From assembly GCA_028290545.1 (NCBI GenBank), contig JAQGJP010000007.1, positions 1 through 64,000 of the forward strand: a stretch of 64,000 nt of DNA, given 5' to 3'. This DNA comes from Rhizobium sp. GTDB taxonomy: Bacteria; Pseudomonadota; Alphaproteobacteria; Rhizobiales; Rhizobiaceae. This document shows positions 1 to 7,861 of the stretch, piece by piece (position 1 is the first letter of the stretch; each line of letters starts with the position of its first letter). The translations under genes were made by a program, and so were the position numbers. The notes beneath the pieces are model-generated. The model was given only the letters and a program-made list of their open reading frames with translations. It did not search any database and was not told where the DNA came from.

Positions 1-710
1 GGGTCGGAGCCGGCGCCGAACGGCTGGGTGCGCGGCTCGAATTCCACCGGCCGGCCGCCGCGGAAACGATAGCCCATTCGGTCTGCTTCCGGCGCCACCT
101 TCCATTCGTCGGCGAAGAAGTTCTTGCCGGCTTCCTCGGTGATCCGGTGCCAGTAAAGGCCGGGCAACACGCGCAGTTCGGCCGGCATGCCCGGTCTGCG
201 CCGCAGCGCCTCGGGAATGGATTTGCCCTCTTCCGCCTTGCCCGCATCACCCACCGGCAACTCGTCGCCGATCGCGATCGGCCGCCCCTTGAAGCCGCCC
301 AGCGCGCCGATCGGATAGGTCGAACGGCTGCCCAGCGCCACAGGCACGTCGATGCCGCCGGACACGGCGATATAGATGCGGGCGCCCGCCTTGAGATAGT
401 CGAAGGACAGAACCTGCCCCGCCTTGACCCTGAAGGCCGTCCAGCCGGGTTGTTCGACGCCGTCGACCTTGATCGGCATTTCCGCGCCGGTGACGGCGAC
501 CATGGCATCCGTCGTGAATTCCAGCTTCGGGCCGATGAACACCGCCTCCAGCCCTGCCGCGCCGATATCGTTGCCGACCAGCAGATTGGCGGCCTTCAGC
601 GCCAGCCGGTCCATGGCGCCGCCGACGGGAATGCCGAGATGGAAATAGCCGGGGCGGCCGAGATCCTGAACCGTGGTCGCCAGGCCGGGATGGACAACCT
701 TAATGGCCAT
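1..710 (-). CDS. pxpC: 5-oxoprolinase subunit C / KipA-type carboxyltransferase (partial)
   Basis: Reading the minus strand from the ATG at 710 gives about 236 residues that run off the left edge. It opens with a VHPGLATTVQDLGRPGY segment and later has GSRSTYPIGALGGFKGR and DRMGYRFRGG, the hallmarks of the KipA/PxpC family. That family is homologous to the C-terminal half of the urea carboxylase carboxyltransferase domain. With PxpA and PxpB it forms ATP-dependent 5-oxoprolinase, which opens 5-oxoproline to glutamate. The start overlaps the end of pxpB by 11 bases, so the genes are probably translationally coupled. The 3' end is outside the window. Confidence 0.9.
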   Translation of the reverse strand, partial: MAIKVVHPGLATTVQDLGRPGYFHLGIPVGGAMDRLALKAANLLVGNDIGAAGLEAVFIGPKLEFTTDAMVAVTGAEMPIKVDGVEQPGWTAFRVKAGQVLSFDYLKAGARIYIAVSGGIDVPVALGSRSTYPIGALGGFKGRPIAIGDELPVGDAGKAEEGKSIPEALRRRPGMPAELRVLPGLYWHRITEEAGKNFFADEWKVAPEADRMGYRFRGGRPVEFEPRTQPFGAGSD

Positions 711-1575
711 AGAGCACGCCCTCCAGTTTGGCATTGGTGCCGTCGATGTCTTTCTGGAATTCGCGCAGGTCGAATTTCACCTCGCGGATCGGCGGCGAGA
801 ACCGGCCCTTGTCGACATCCTCGACCGCCTGGTCATACCCGTCGCGATCGACCGGCTTGAACTTGACGATGTCGCCCGGGCGGAAAAACACCATGAAATC
901 CTTGAGATAGGAAGTCGTTTGCGTCGGATCGTAGATCGGCATCGGCGTGATGCCGAACATCTGGTAGCCGCCGGCGCCGCGCACCGAATAGATGCAACCA
1001 AAGCAGCCGCCATGCCCGATCGTCAGCCGTGGCGTATCGGTGCGGGGGCGGAGATATTTCGGCACCTGGATCTGCCGCTGGCGCTCGACCATCTGGTACA
1101 TGAAGGGCAGGCCCGACACGAAGCCGACCATGGAGACGAACCAGGGCGAGCCGGAATGGGCTGCTATGAAATCATCCACGGAGCCGTAATTGTTGATGCG
1201 CGCGGCATAATCGAGATCGGTGCCGTTGGGGTCCTGATGGCGCTCGCGGAATCGCATCAGCGTCTCATGCGTCCAGGGATCGTTGTAATAGACCGGGATC
1301 TCAACGATGCGCGTGGTGATGACCGGCTCGGATTTCGTCGCCGCCGCCTCGATCGATTTGACTTCCTTCAGCATGTCGTCAGGGCTGATGACATCGGGAT
1401 CGAACTTGATCTGGAACGAGGCATTGGCGGGGCAGATCTCGGTCACACCCTTGATGCCGGCCTGCTCGATGCCCGTGGTCATCGACAGCGAACTGAAGAA
1501 GGCTTCGAGCGACATTTCCTCGCTGCACTCGACGAACAGGTGTTCGTCGCCTCCAAATGAGTAGCGCATGGGCAT
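700..1575 (-). CDS. pxpB: 5-oxoprolinase subunit B / KipI-type carboxyltransferase
   Basis: The product is a 291-residue KipI/PxpB-family (allophanate hydrolase subunit 1-like) protein. It is longer than the roughly 240 residues of Bacillus KipI because of an extended middle. Recognisable blocks are VEIPVYYND (about 92-100), GFVSGLPFMY (about 152-161) and GYQMFGITPMPIYDP (about 203-217). These are diverged from the common PVCYGG, GFLPGFPYL and GGWxxIGRT forms, so the substrate may differ from plain 5-oxoproline. Its ATG overlaps the accC stop by one base (TGATG). A second in-frame ATG at 1569 is possible. It lies in the five-gene operon pxpA-accB-accC-pxpB-pxpC. Confidence 0.88.
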   Translation of the reverse strand: MPMRYSFGGDEHLFVECSEEMSLEAFFSSLSMTTGIEQAGIKGVTEICPANASFQIKFDPDVISPDDMLKEVKSIEAAATKSEPVITTRIVEIPVYYNDPWTHETLMRFRERHQDPNGTDLDYAARINNYGSVDDFIAAHSGSPWFVSMVGFVSGLPFMYQMVERQRQIQVPKYLRPRTDTPRLTIGHGGCFGCIYSVRGAGGYQMFGITPMPIYDPTQTTSYLKDFMVFFRPGDIVKFKPVDRDGYDQAVEDVDKGRFSPPIREVKFDLREFQKDIDGTNAKLEGVLYGH

Positions 1576-2960
1576 CAGGCAATCTCCTCGGGCTTGGCGA
1601 GCGATGCGGCATAATCGGTCTCGAGCCAGGGCTCGAGGAAACGGGTGTGGAACTCGGCTCTTGCGACCGACGGATCACGAGACAGCGCCAGATGCAGCGG
1701 GATCGTGGTCGGAATGCCTTCGATGATCAGGCCCTGGAGTGCGCCTTCCAGCCGCTTCAGGCAGTCGTCGCGCGTCTCGGCCCAGACGATCAGCTTGCCG
1801 AGCAGCGAGTCGTAGAACGGCGGCACGGTATAGCCTTCATAGAGCATGGTATCGAAACGGATGCCCTCGCCTTCCGGCACGACCAGCTTTGTCACCGTGC
1901 CCGGTCCGGGCATGAAATTCCTGGCCGGATCCTCGGCATTGATCCGGCATTCGATCGCATGGCCGCGGACCCTGATATCCTCCTGACTCACGGACAGCTT
2001 TTCGCCGCCGCAGATCCTGATCATCTCCTGAACCAGATCGATGCCGGTGATCATCTCCGTCACCGGATGCTCGACCTGGATGCGGGTGTTGACTTCGATG
2101 AAATAGAATGCGCCGCTGACCTCGTCATAAAGATATTCGACCGTGCCGGCGCCGCGATAATTGACCTCGCGGGCCAGCGCCACCGCGCTCGCACAGAGCG
2201 CTTCGCGGACATCTGCCGGCAGCAGGAAGGACGGCGCCTCCTCCCAGACCTTTTGCCGACGACGCTGCAGCGAGCATTCGCGTTCGAAACAATGGACGGC
2301 ATTCTCGCCATCGCCGAGAATCTGCACTTCGACATGGCGGGCGCGCGTGATGACCTTTTCGACGTAAAGACCGCCATCGCCGAATGCGGCAAGCGCCTCG
2401 GCCGAAGCCTGCGGGAAATGCCGCTCGAAATCGGCCATGTTTTCTGCAATGCGGATGCCACGGCCACCGCCACCGGCTGCGGCCTTGATCATCACCGGGA
2501 AACCGATCGCCTCGACAACGCCGCGCGCCACATCCAGATTGTCGACACGACCATCGCTGCCCGGAACCGTCGGCACGCCGGCGCGCTTGGCGACCTTGCG
2601 GGCCTCGACCTTGTCACCGAGCAGGCTGATCGCATCCGGCTTCGGGCCGATGAAGATCATGCCGGCATCTTCGACGGCCTGCGCGAAGGCGGCATTTTCC
2701 GACAGGAAGCCGTAGCCTGGATGCACGGCATCGACGCCAGAAGCCTTTGCGGCTTTGATCACGGCATCGATGTTGAGATAGGATTTCGCCGCAGACGGCG
2801 GACCGATATCCACGGCCTCATCGGCGAGCCTGACGGCCAACATGTCCTTGTCGGCCATGGAATGAACCTGCACGGTCCTGATGCCGAGGGCTTTTGCCGC
2901 CCGGATGATGCGAACCGCGATCTCGCCGCGATTGGCGATCAGGATCGAGCGGATCGTCAT
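1575..2960 (-). CDS. accC: biotin carboxylase subunit
   Basis: The product has 461 residues, slightly longer than the usual AccC (about 450). It shows the N-terminal ILIANRGEIAVRI block, the ATP-grasp glycine loop KAAAGGGGRGIR, the ECSLQRRRQKVWEEAP segment and the active-site FIEVNTRIQVEHPVTE segment. It should carboxylate biotin on a carrier protein using ATP and bicarbonate. Position argues for a dedicated function: its start overlaps the stop of the adjacent accB by 4 bases and its stop overlaps the pxpB start. It is therefore probably a paralogue serving the lactam or urea-type carboxylase here rather than acetyl-CoA carboxylase, whose accA gene lies alone at 55.6 kb. Confidence 0.93.
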   Translation of the reverse strand: MTIRSILIANRGEIAVRIIRAAKALGIRTVQVHSMADKDMLAVRLADEAVDIGPPSAAKSYLNIDAVIKAAKASGVDAVHPGYGFLSENAAFAQAVEDAGMIFIGPKPDAISLLGDKVEARKVAKRAGVPTVPGSDGRVDNLDVARGVVEAIGFPVMIKAAAGGGGRGIRIAENMADFERHFPQASAEALAAFGDGGLYVEKVITRARHVEVQILGDGENAVHCFERECSLQRRRQKVWEEAPSFLLPADVREALCASAVALAREVNYRGAGTVEYLYDEVSGAFYFIEVNTRIQVEHPVTEMITGIDLVQEMIRICGGEKLSVSQEDIRVRGHAIECRINAEDPARNFMPGPGTVTKLVVPEGEGIRFDTMLYEGYTVPPFYDSLLGKLIVWAETRDDCLKRLEGALQGLIIEGIPTTIPLHLALSRDPSVARAEFHTRFLEPWLETDYAASLAKPEEIA

Positions 2961-3199
2961 ACCTCGACCTCGGCGATCACCTGGCCGGCCATGATCGGCT
3001 CGGCGTCGTCGATCAGGAAGGAAATGTTCTTGCCGTCGATGCCGGCCGGAATTTCGTGGAAGGTCTTCATCACCTCGATCAGCCCGACCGTCTCGCCCGC
3101 GCTGACGCTGTCGCCGTCCGTCTTGAACATCGGCGCATCCGGAGACGGCTTGCGGTAGAATGTTCCTGGCAGGGGCGATCTGATTTCAAGCTTGCTCAT
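2957..3199 (-). CDS. accB: short biotin carboxyl carrier protein
   Basis: This is an 80-residue biotinyl/lipoyl domain with the biotin-acceptor motif EVMKTF; the lysine is residue 45. Canonical AccB is about 150 residues with a proline/alanine-rich N-terminal linker. That linker is absent here, so this is a bare carrier domain. It overlaps accC by 4 bases and pxpA by 4 bases, so its partners should be the neighbouring AccC and the PxpB/PxpC carboxyltransferase halves. The family assignment is clear; the partner assignment is inferred from gene order. Confidence 0.9.
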   Translation of the reverse strand: MSKLEIRSPLPGTFYRKPSPDAPMFKTDGDSVSAGETVGLIEVMKTFHEIPAGIDGKNISFLIDDAEPIMAGQVIAEVEV

Positions 3200-3993
3200 G
3201 CGTGTCTCCGGGTCTTTTCGTTCATGATTTCGGATATGGGCGATATGCGGATGCCCTCGGCGATCAGGGCTTCGCGCATATTGCGGACGATATCCAGCGC
3301 GCCCAGCGTATCCGAATGGAAGCAGATGGTCTCGAACGGCACTTCGATGTCCTTGCCGGTGATGGCGGTGACAAGACCTTCCTTGCAGGCCCGCACGACC
3401 TTTTTTGCAATTGCCGCCGGATCCGGCCGGCCGGCATCGCGGGTAAAGACGATCGAGCCGCTCTCGTCATAATCGCGGTCCGCATAGAATTCCCGGGCAG
3501 CCGGATGGCCGGCTTCGCTGGCCGCGCGCTCGGTGGCAGAACCCGCCATGCAGAATACGAAGGCGTTGGGCGCGACCACGCGCATGTAGGTGATGAACTG
3601 CTGGGCAAGTTCAGGATTGACAGCCATCTCCATGTAGAGCGCGCCGTGCGGCTTCACATGCTGCAGGGTCGCGCCGTGCCGGCGGGCGAACTCCCGGATG
3701 GCGCCGACCTGGTAGACGATGTCGTTGACGAGTTCACGGGCCGTGCCGTTGATCTTGCGGCGGCCGAAACCCTGCAGGTCGTTATAGCCGGGATGAGCGC
3801 CGATCGCGACGCCATGCTCGACGGCGAGCCTGACGGTCTGGTCCATCAGATTGGGATCGCCGGCGTGGAATCCGGTGGCGATATTGGCAGAGCTGATATG
3901 CCCCATCAGGCTTGCATCGTCGGTATCGCCGACCCGCCAGCGGCCAAAGGCCTCCCCCATATCACAATTGATATCAACAACGTCAACGGCCAC
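3196..3993 (-). CDS. pxpA: 5-oxoprolinase subunit A (LamB/YcsF family)
   Basis: The product has 265 residues with the LamB/YcsF signatures DINCDMGEAFG (7-17), SANIATGFHAGDP (about 35-47) and GAHPGYNDLQGFGRR (about 65-79). It is a (beta/alpha)-barrel metal-type hydrolase of normal length for the family. In characterised systems PxpA works with PxpB and PxpC in ATP-driven hydrolysis of 5-oxoproline. It is the first gene of the operon and is divergent from the LysR gene at 4266, the likely regulator. Its ATG lies 27 bases from a palindrome at 4020-4039. Confidence 0.9.
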   Translation of the reverse strand: MAVDVVDINCDMGEAFGRWRVGDTDDASLMGHISSANIATGFHAGDPNLMDQTVRLAVEHGVAIGAHPGYNDLQGFGRRKINGTARELVNDIVYQVGAIREFARRHGATLQHVKPHGALYMEMAVNPELAQQFITYMRVVAPNAFVFCMAGSATERAASEAGHPAAREFYADRDYDESGSIVFTRDAGRPDPAAIAKKVVRACKEGLVTAITGKDIEVPFETICFHSDTLGALDIVRNMREALIAEGIRISPISEIMNEKTRRHA

Positions 3994-4019
3994 GGTCTAC
4001 CCCACTCTGCCGGCATTTT

Positions 4020-4039
4020 GTGCAATGCAAAAAATGCAC
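4020..4039. promoter_or_regulatory. palindrome in the pxpA/lysR intergenic region
   Basis: The 20-base site GTGCAATGCAAAAAATGCAC has outer arms GTGCA and TGCAC, with nested TGCA units, just upstream of the pxpA ATG at 3993. Dyads with a T-N11-A core are typical LysR-family sites, and this one is where an operator for the divergent regulator would be expected. Its function is inferred from position only. Confidence 0.4.
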
Positions 4040-4105
4040 TTGTTTTTATCATTGAACGCTATTCGCAATTTTCCTATTTGAAAAATTCTATTTTTTCATG
4101 TTGAG

Positions 4106-4240
4106 TATCTAAATATCAGAACGCCCCGCATATTTTATCATCACCGAATTTAGCAGGTGGAACAGGGATAAATCCTGTTGAAAATGCACACATGCCCGAT
4201 TGAGGGCACCCAACATTGCACGGTATCTAAAAATCAGAAC
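4106..4240. repeat. pair of 17-bp direct repeats upstream of the LysR gene
   Basis: TATCTAAATATCAGAAC at 4106-4122 and TATCTAAAAATCAGAAC at 4224-4240 differ at one base and are 118 bases apart. The second copy ends 25 bases before the proposed lysR start. This region is AT-rich compared with its surroundings. The pair could be binding sites for the LysR protein, or the scar of a small duplication. Confidence 0.5.
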
Positions 4241-4265
4241 CCTTGTATCGGGAAACCAGATCGCG

Positions 4266-5165
4266 ATGGCGCTCAGCTTGAAACAAATCCGCTACTTTAT
4301 TGCCACGGCCGAATCCGGCCAGGTGTCGCAGGCTGCCGTCAACCTGTCGATCTCCCAATCAGCGATCACAACGGCGATCCGCGATCTCGAGGAAACGGTC
4401 GGCACACGGCTTTTCGAACGGACACCGCATGGCATGGACCTGACGTCCGCCGGCCGGCAGTTCCTGTCGCACGCCTATGACATCCAGAAGAAGGTGGAAG
4501 ACGCGACCCATCTGAACCTGATCACCAGCGCGGTCAGCGGCACCCTGACGGTGGCTGCGACCTATACCGTGATCGGTTACTTTCTGCCTTACCATATCGA
4601 GCGGCTGAAGCGGCAGTTTCCGCTGCTCAACATCCAGCTGTTCGAGCTCAATCGCGAGTCGATCGAGGAAGGCCTGCTGACCAACCGCTACGATATTTCC
4701 GTGCTTCTAACCTCCAATATCCTCAACCCCGAACTTTCGCGGGAAAAGCTGATGAGCTCGCAGCGGCGGCTGTGGCTACCGGCCCAGCACCATATGCTGT
4801 CTGCCGAGTCCGTGGGGCTGAAGGAGATCGCCGAGGAACCCTATATCATGCTGACGGTGGACGAGGCCTCGCATACCTCGCTCAAATACTGGAGCCAGAC
4901 ACCCTATCAGCCGAAAATTACCCTCAGGACATCGTCGATCGAGGCCGTGCGCTCGCTTGTCGCCAACAGCCAGGGCGTTGCCATCCTGTCCGACATGGTA
5001 CACCGGCCCTGGTCGCTGGAGGGCCGCCGGATCGAGACCGTCAATCTCCGCGATCCGGTCCCTTCCATGGATGTCGGCCTGGCCTGGCGGCGCAGTGCCG
5101 AATTCACCCCGGCAATGGATGCGTTCCGTTCCTACTTCCGCCGGACGTTCAATATTCCGGAGTGA
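4266..5165 (+). CDS. LysR-family transcriptional regulator
   Basis: The product has 299 residues from the ATG at 4266. An upstream in-frame start at 4200 would add 22 residues, but LysR proteins begin close to a LSLKQIRYFIATAESG-type sequence as here. The N-terminal winged helix-turn-helix (AAVNLSISQSAITTAIRDLEE, read across about 24-44) is followed by a normal substrate-binding domain that ends ELRRTF-like near residue 295. It is divergent from pxpA and probably controls that operon; LysR regulators often sense the substrate of the divergent pathway. The function of the regulon is inferred. Confidence 0.88.
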   Translation: MALSLKQIRYFIATAESGQVSQAAVNLSISQSAITTAIRDLEETVGTRLFERTPHGMDLTSAGRQFLSHAYDIQKKVEDATHLNLITSAVSGTLTVAATYTVIGYFLPYHIERLKRQFPLLNIQLFELNRESIEEGLLTNRYDISVLLTSNILNPELSREKLMSSQRRLWLPAQHHMLSAESVGLKEIAEEPYIMLTVDEASHTSLKYWSQTPYQPKITLRTSSIEAVRSLVANSQGVAILSDMVHRPWSLEGRRIETVNLRDPVPSMDVGLAWRRSAEFTPAMDAFRSYFRRTFNIPE

Positions 5166-5433
5166 CACCGTTCGCGTCCCGCCTTGAATGGCGCTTCTAT
5201 CGCCGCGTCCATCGGGACGATCTGCTGGCGCCTGTATTTGCCGGCATGGACGCCGCCCATCCGGGACATGTGGCCATGTTTATCGCCGAAGTGCTGGGCG
5301 GCCCTGCGCTCTATTCCGAGCAGCGCGGCATCATCTCGGCAAGCATTTGAGCGAGACAATGCGGCAGCGCTGGATCAATCTGCTGCTGGATACGTATACC
5401 GACCTCGGCTTGCCTGCCGATTATGAATTGCGA
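5162..5433 (+). pseudogene. group II truncated haemoglobin remnant, frameshifted
   Basis: One frame from GTG 5162 (overlapping the lysR stop) encodes RFYRRVHRDDLLAPVFAGMD and then HVAMFIAEVLGGPALYSEQ, typical of the central part of group II truncated globins. It then runs into a stop near 5350. The family sequence resumes in another frame, HHLGKHLSETMRQRW followed by INLLLDTYTDLGLPADYEL, up to about 5433. A short stretch around 5325-5335, where the proximal histidine region would be, is missing and out of frame. The usual N-terminal helix and C-terminal tail are also gone. I read this as a decayed gene and not as a sequencing error, because the ends are lost too. Confidence 0.72.
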
Positions 5434-5473
5434 AGGGACGTGGACGAAGCCCCACGTCCCTGCGAGATGATGG

Positions 5474-5665
5474 TCAGGCCTTGTCGACTGCTTTCTTGAT
5501 CGCGTCCTTGGCCTTGCCCGTGGTGGACTGCACCTTGCCCTTAATTTCCTGGCCGGCGCCTTCCACTTCCATCTTGGTGCTGCCTGTGGCGCGGCCGACA
5601 GCCTGCTTGCCCTTGCCGACGGCCTGATTTGCTGCACCTTTTACACGATCTGTTGTGGCACCCAT
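5474..5665 (-). CDS. CsbD-like stress protein
   Basis: The product is a 63-residue, highly charged protein beginning MGATTDRVKGAANQAVG and containing repeated GKxKxAxG-type segments, the CsbD family pattern. The ATG at 5665 is preceded by a GGGAGA ribosome site; longer in-frame starts upstream have no support. CsbD proteins are small, probably disordered and induced in the general stress response; their biochemical role is unknown. A good EcfG-type promoter lies 55 bases upstream at 5720-5744. Confidence 0.88.
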   Translation of the reverse strand: MGATTDRVKGAANQAVGKGKQAVGRATGSTKMEVEGAGQEIKGKVQSTTGKAKDAIKKAVDKA

Positions 5666-5719
5666 GGGTAATCTCCCTGATAAAAGCGTCCGCGACCATT
5701 CGCGACGACGTGAGAAATG

Positions 5720-5744
5720 AACGGCAAAGCCAAGCGGAAGTTCC
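5720..5744 (-). promoter_or_regulatory. EcfG-type general stress promoter for the CsbD-like gene
   Basis: Read on the minus strand, GGAAC (5744-5740) is followed after exactly 16 bases by CGTT (5723-5720). This is the published consensus for the alphaproteobacterial general stress sigma factor EcfG (GGAAC-N16/17-CGTT). It lies upstream of a csbD-like gene, a usual member of that regulon. Confidence 0.65.
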
Positions 5745-5795
5745 ATGGCGTTGCATAGACTTAGCTGGCCACGTCGCCGCAAGGCGAGGAGTGCG

Positions 5796-5820
5796 GGAAC
5801 CAATCGCCATACCCCGCGTT
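5796..5820 (+). promoter_or_regulatory. EcfG-type general stress promoter for the small membrane protein
   Basis: GGAAC at 5796-5800, then 16 bases, then CGTT at 5817-5820, matching the EcfG consensus on the plus strand. The GTG start of the next gene is 30 bases downstream. Together with 5720-5744 this makes a divergent pair of stress promoters. Confidence 0.62.
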
Positions 5821-5849
5821 TCCACTTTGATAGAGTAGAGGCCTACCCC

Positions 5850-6065
5850 GTGAAAACGCGTACCTACATCGACATGGTTGTTTCACTGATGGTCAGTGCG
5901 ATGCTTTTCGGCGCCGGTGCGGTCGCGTTGCTCAGCATGGATGCATTGCGCCAGGAAGCCACCGTGTTGCTGCCCCTCGCCGTGCTCCTCAGCTTCGCGA
6001 TTTCACCGTTCATATCGTATTGGATCGCGCCCTATCTGAGGCGGAACCATCACTCGGAGCAATAG
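5850..6065 (+). CDS. small two-helix membrane protein
   Basis: The product has 71 residues starting at GTG 5850, with TAGAGG as a plausible ribosome site. It begins MKTRTYIDMVVSLM and contains two hydrophobic segments (about 9-29 and 39-59) before a basic tail RRNHHSEQ. I recognise no family. The upstream EcfG-type promoter and the divergent csbD-like gene suggest a stress-induced envelope protein. A longer ATG start at 5745 would overlap the promoter and is less likely. Confidence 0.6.
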   Translation: MKTRTYIDMVVSLMVSAMLFGAGAVALLSMDALRQEATVLLPLAVLLSFAISPFISYWIAPYLRRNHHSEQ

Positions 6066-6172
6066 ACGAATATAGGTGAACGAGGACCTAGAAGCGAGGA
6101 TTACCCGGACCGTGGAATTTCATTGATACGGCCCGTGCATTTCCCGCTTCAAAACTTTTTGCAGACTGACTT

Positions 6173-7597
6173 TCAAATCCTGCCGAACGTGTCTTCCAGA
6201 CGCATGATGTCATCTTCCCCGAGATAGGAGCCTGTCTGCACTTCCACCAGTTCCAGCAGGATCTTGCCCGGATTGGAGAGGCGGTGAACTTCGCCCTGGG
6301 GGATGTAGATCGATTCATTCTCGCGCAGCATCTGTTTGTGATCGCCGATCTGCACCTCGGCGGTGCCGCGCACGACGATCCAGTGCTCGGAACGATGATG
6401 GTGCTTTTGCAGCGACAGTTGCTTGCCGGGCTTGACGAACAGCCGCTTGACCTGGAAGCGCTCACCCATCAGGACAGAGGAATACCCGCCCCACGGGCGA
6501 TAGCTGGTGCGGTGCTCCTCCGTCAATTTGGCTGTCTTCGGGCTTTTCATCAGGTCCTTGACCACGCGGCCGACATCCTGCGCATCGCTGAGCTTGCCGA
6601 CATAGACCGCGTCCTCGGAAACGATGACCACGGCATCGTCGAGACCGTTGACCGCGACATGGGCGCCTTCCGACAGCACGAAGGAATTTTTCGAATTGTA
6701 GAGATTGACCGGACCCCGCGTGACGTTTCCGGCTTCGTCGGCCGTGCTCTCCTTCCAGACGGCATCCCAGGCGCCGAGATCCGACCAGCGGATCGGAGAG
6801 GGAACGACGGAAGCGAGCTTGGTTTTCTCGAAAATCGCGTAATCGACGGAAATATCCGGGGATTTCGCGAATTCGCTTTCGCCCAGACGCGTGAAATCGA
6901 GGTCGGTTGTCGCACTCTTGACCGACGCTTCAGCCGCCGCATAGACGGCTGGCGCCAACGCTTTGCATTCCGATAGAAACAGCGCGGAATTGAACAGGAA
7001 CATGCCCGAATTCCAGTAGAAATTGCCCGAGGCAATCATTTCCTTCGCCTTGTCCTCGTTTGGCTTTTCGACGAAACGCTTGACCGTATGGGCACCGGTC
7101 GGTTCGGCCGCGCCCGCTTCGACATAGCCGAAACCGGTGGCCGGCGATGTCGGCGTTATGCCGAATGTGGCGAGACGCCCGGCCTTGGCGGCCGCGGTTG
7201 CGGTATCGATGGCCGTGCGATAGGCATCGTCAAGACCGATATTATGGTCGGACGCCAGCACGTGGATCAGCCTTGGGCCGTCTTTGGCGGCAATGAAGGA
7301 TGCAGCGGCGATTGCCGCGGCGGTGTTCCGGGCGATCGGCTCGAGCACCACGGCGGCGAGTTCCACGCCCGCTTCCTGTGCCTGCTCGGCGACGAGAAAC
7401 CTGTACTCGGAGTTGGTGACGACAACAGGCTTGTCATACCGTGTTGGGTCATCCAGCCGCTTCAGGGTCAGTTGGAACAGGCTGAGATCGCCGATCAGCG
7501 CCAGGAACTGCTTGGGACGCTGCGAGCGCGACATCGGCCACAGGCGCGTGCCCTTCCCACCTGCCAGGATAACCGGTACGATCAGATTGCTAGCCAT
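6173..7597 (-). CDS. manC: mannose-1-phosphate guanylyltransferase / mannose-6-phosphate isomerase
   Basis: The product is a 474-residue bifunctional enzyme. The nucleotidyltransferase half begins PVILAGGKGTRLWPMSR and contains RPKQF. The C-terminal cupin has QLSLQKHHHRSEHWIVVRG, the type II phosphomannose isomerase site. It supplies GDP-mannose for surface polysaccharides. I chose the ATG at 7597 (ribosome site GGAGTGGAA) over a longer frame that adds 84 residues without family resemblance. No other sugar-nucleotide genes are adjacent. It sits directly upstream of and divergent from lnt. Confidence 0.92.
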   Translation of the reverse strand: MASNLIVPVILAGGKGTRLWPMSRSQRPKQFLALIGDLSLFQLTLKRLDDPTRYDKPVVVTNSEYRFLVAEQAQEAGVELAAVVLEPIARNTAAAIAAASFIAAKDGPRLIHVLASDHNIGLDDAYRTAIDTATAAAKAGRLATFGITPTSPATGFGYVEAGAAEPTGAHTVKRFVEKPNEDKAKEMIASGNFYWNSGMFLFNSALFLSECKALAPAVYAAAEASVKSATTDLDFTRLGESEFAKSPDISVDYAIFEKTKLASVVPSPIRWSDLGAWDAVWKESTADEAGNVTRGPVNLYNSKNSFVLSEGAHVAVNGLDDAVVIVSEDAVYVGKLSDAQDVGRVVKDLMKSPKTAKLTEEHRTSYRPWGGYSSVLMGERFQVKRLFVKPGKQLSLQKHHHRSEHWIVVRGTAEVQIGDHKQMLRENESIYIPQGEVHRLSNPGKILLELVEVQTGSYLGEDDIMRLEDTFGRI

Positions 7598-7861
7598 TTC
7601 CACTCCATTCAAGCATGTGCCCGCCGGTTTATAGCGCAACTGCCCGCGACAGGAACATTGCTCTTGGCAGGCGATTTCGGTGTAATCGCATAACATCAGC
7701 CCCTTGCCACACTGTTGATGCGGACGAAGACTTTGATAATTATCGTTAACGACCTGCTTTGGCGGCAGCAAGGGCCTGGCTGCTGCAGAGCGCACGACAA
7801 ACTGCGGCAATTGCTGCAAAACTTCGCGCAACGGGTGATTCGCGCGCATGGGATGGACTGA

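Noticed and set aside
1557..3158. Long plus-strand open frame of over 500 codons opposite accC
   Set aside because: It is the mirror frame of a clear biotin carboxylase gene in GC-rich DNA; its translation shows no family features and is rich in Arg, His and Asp typical of antisense frames.
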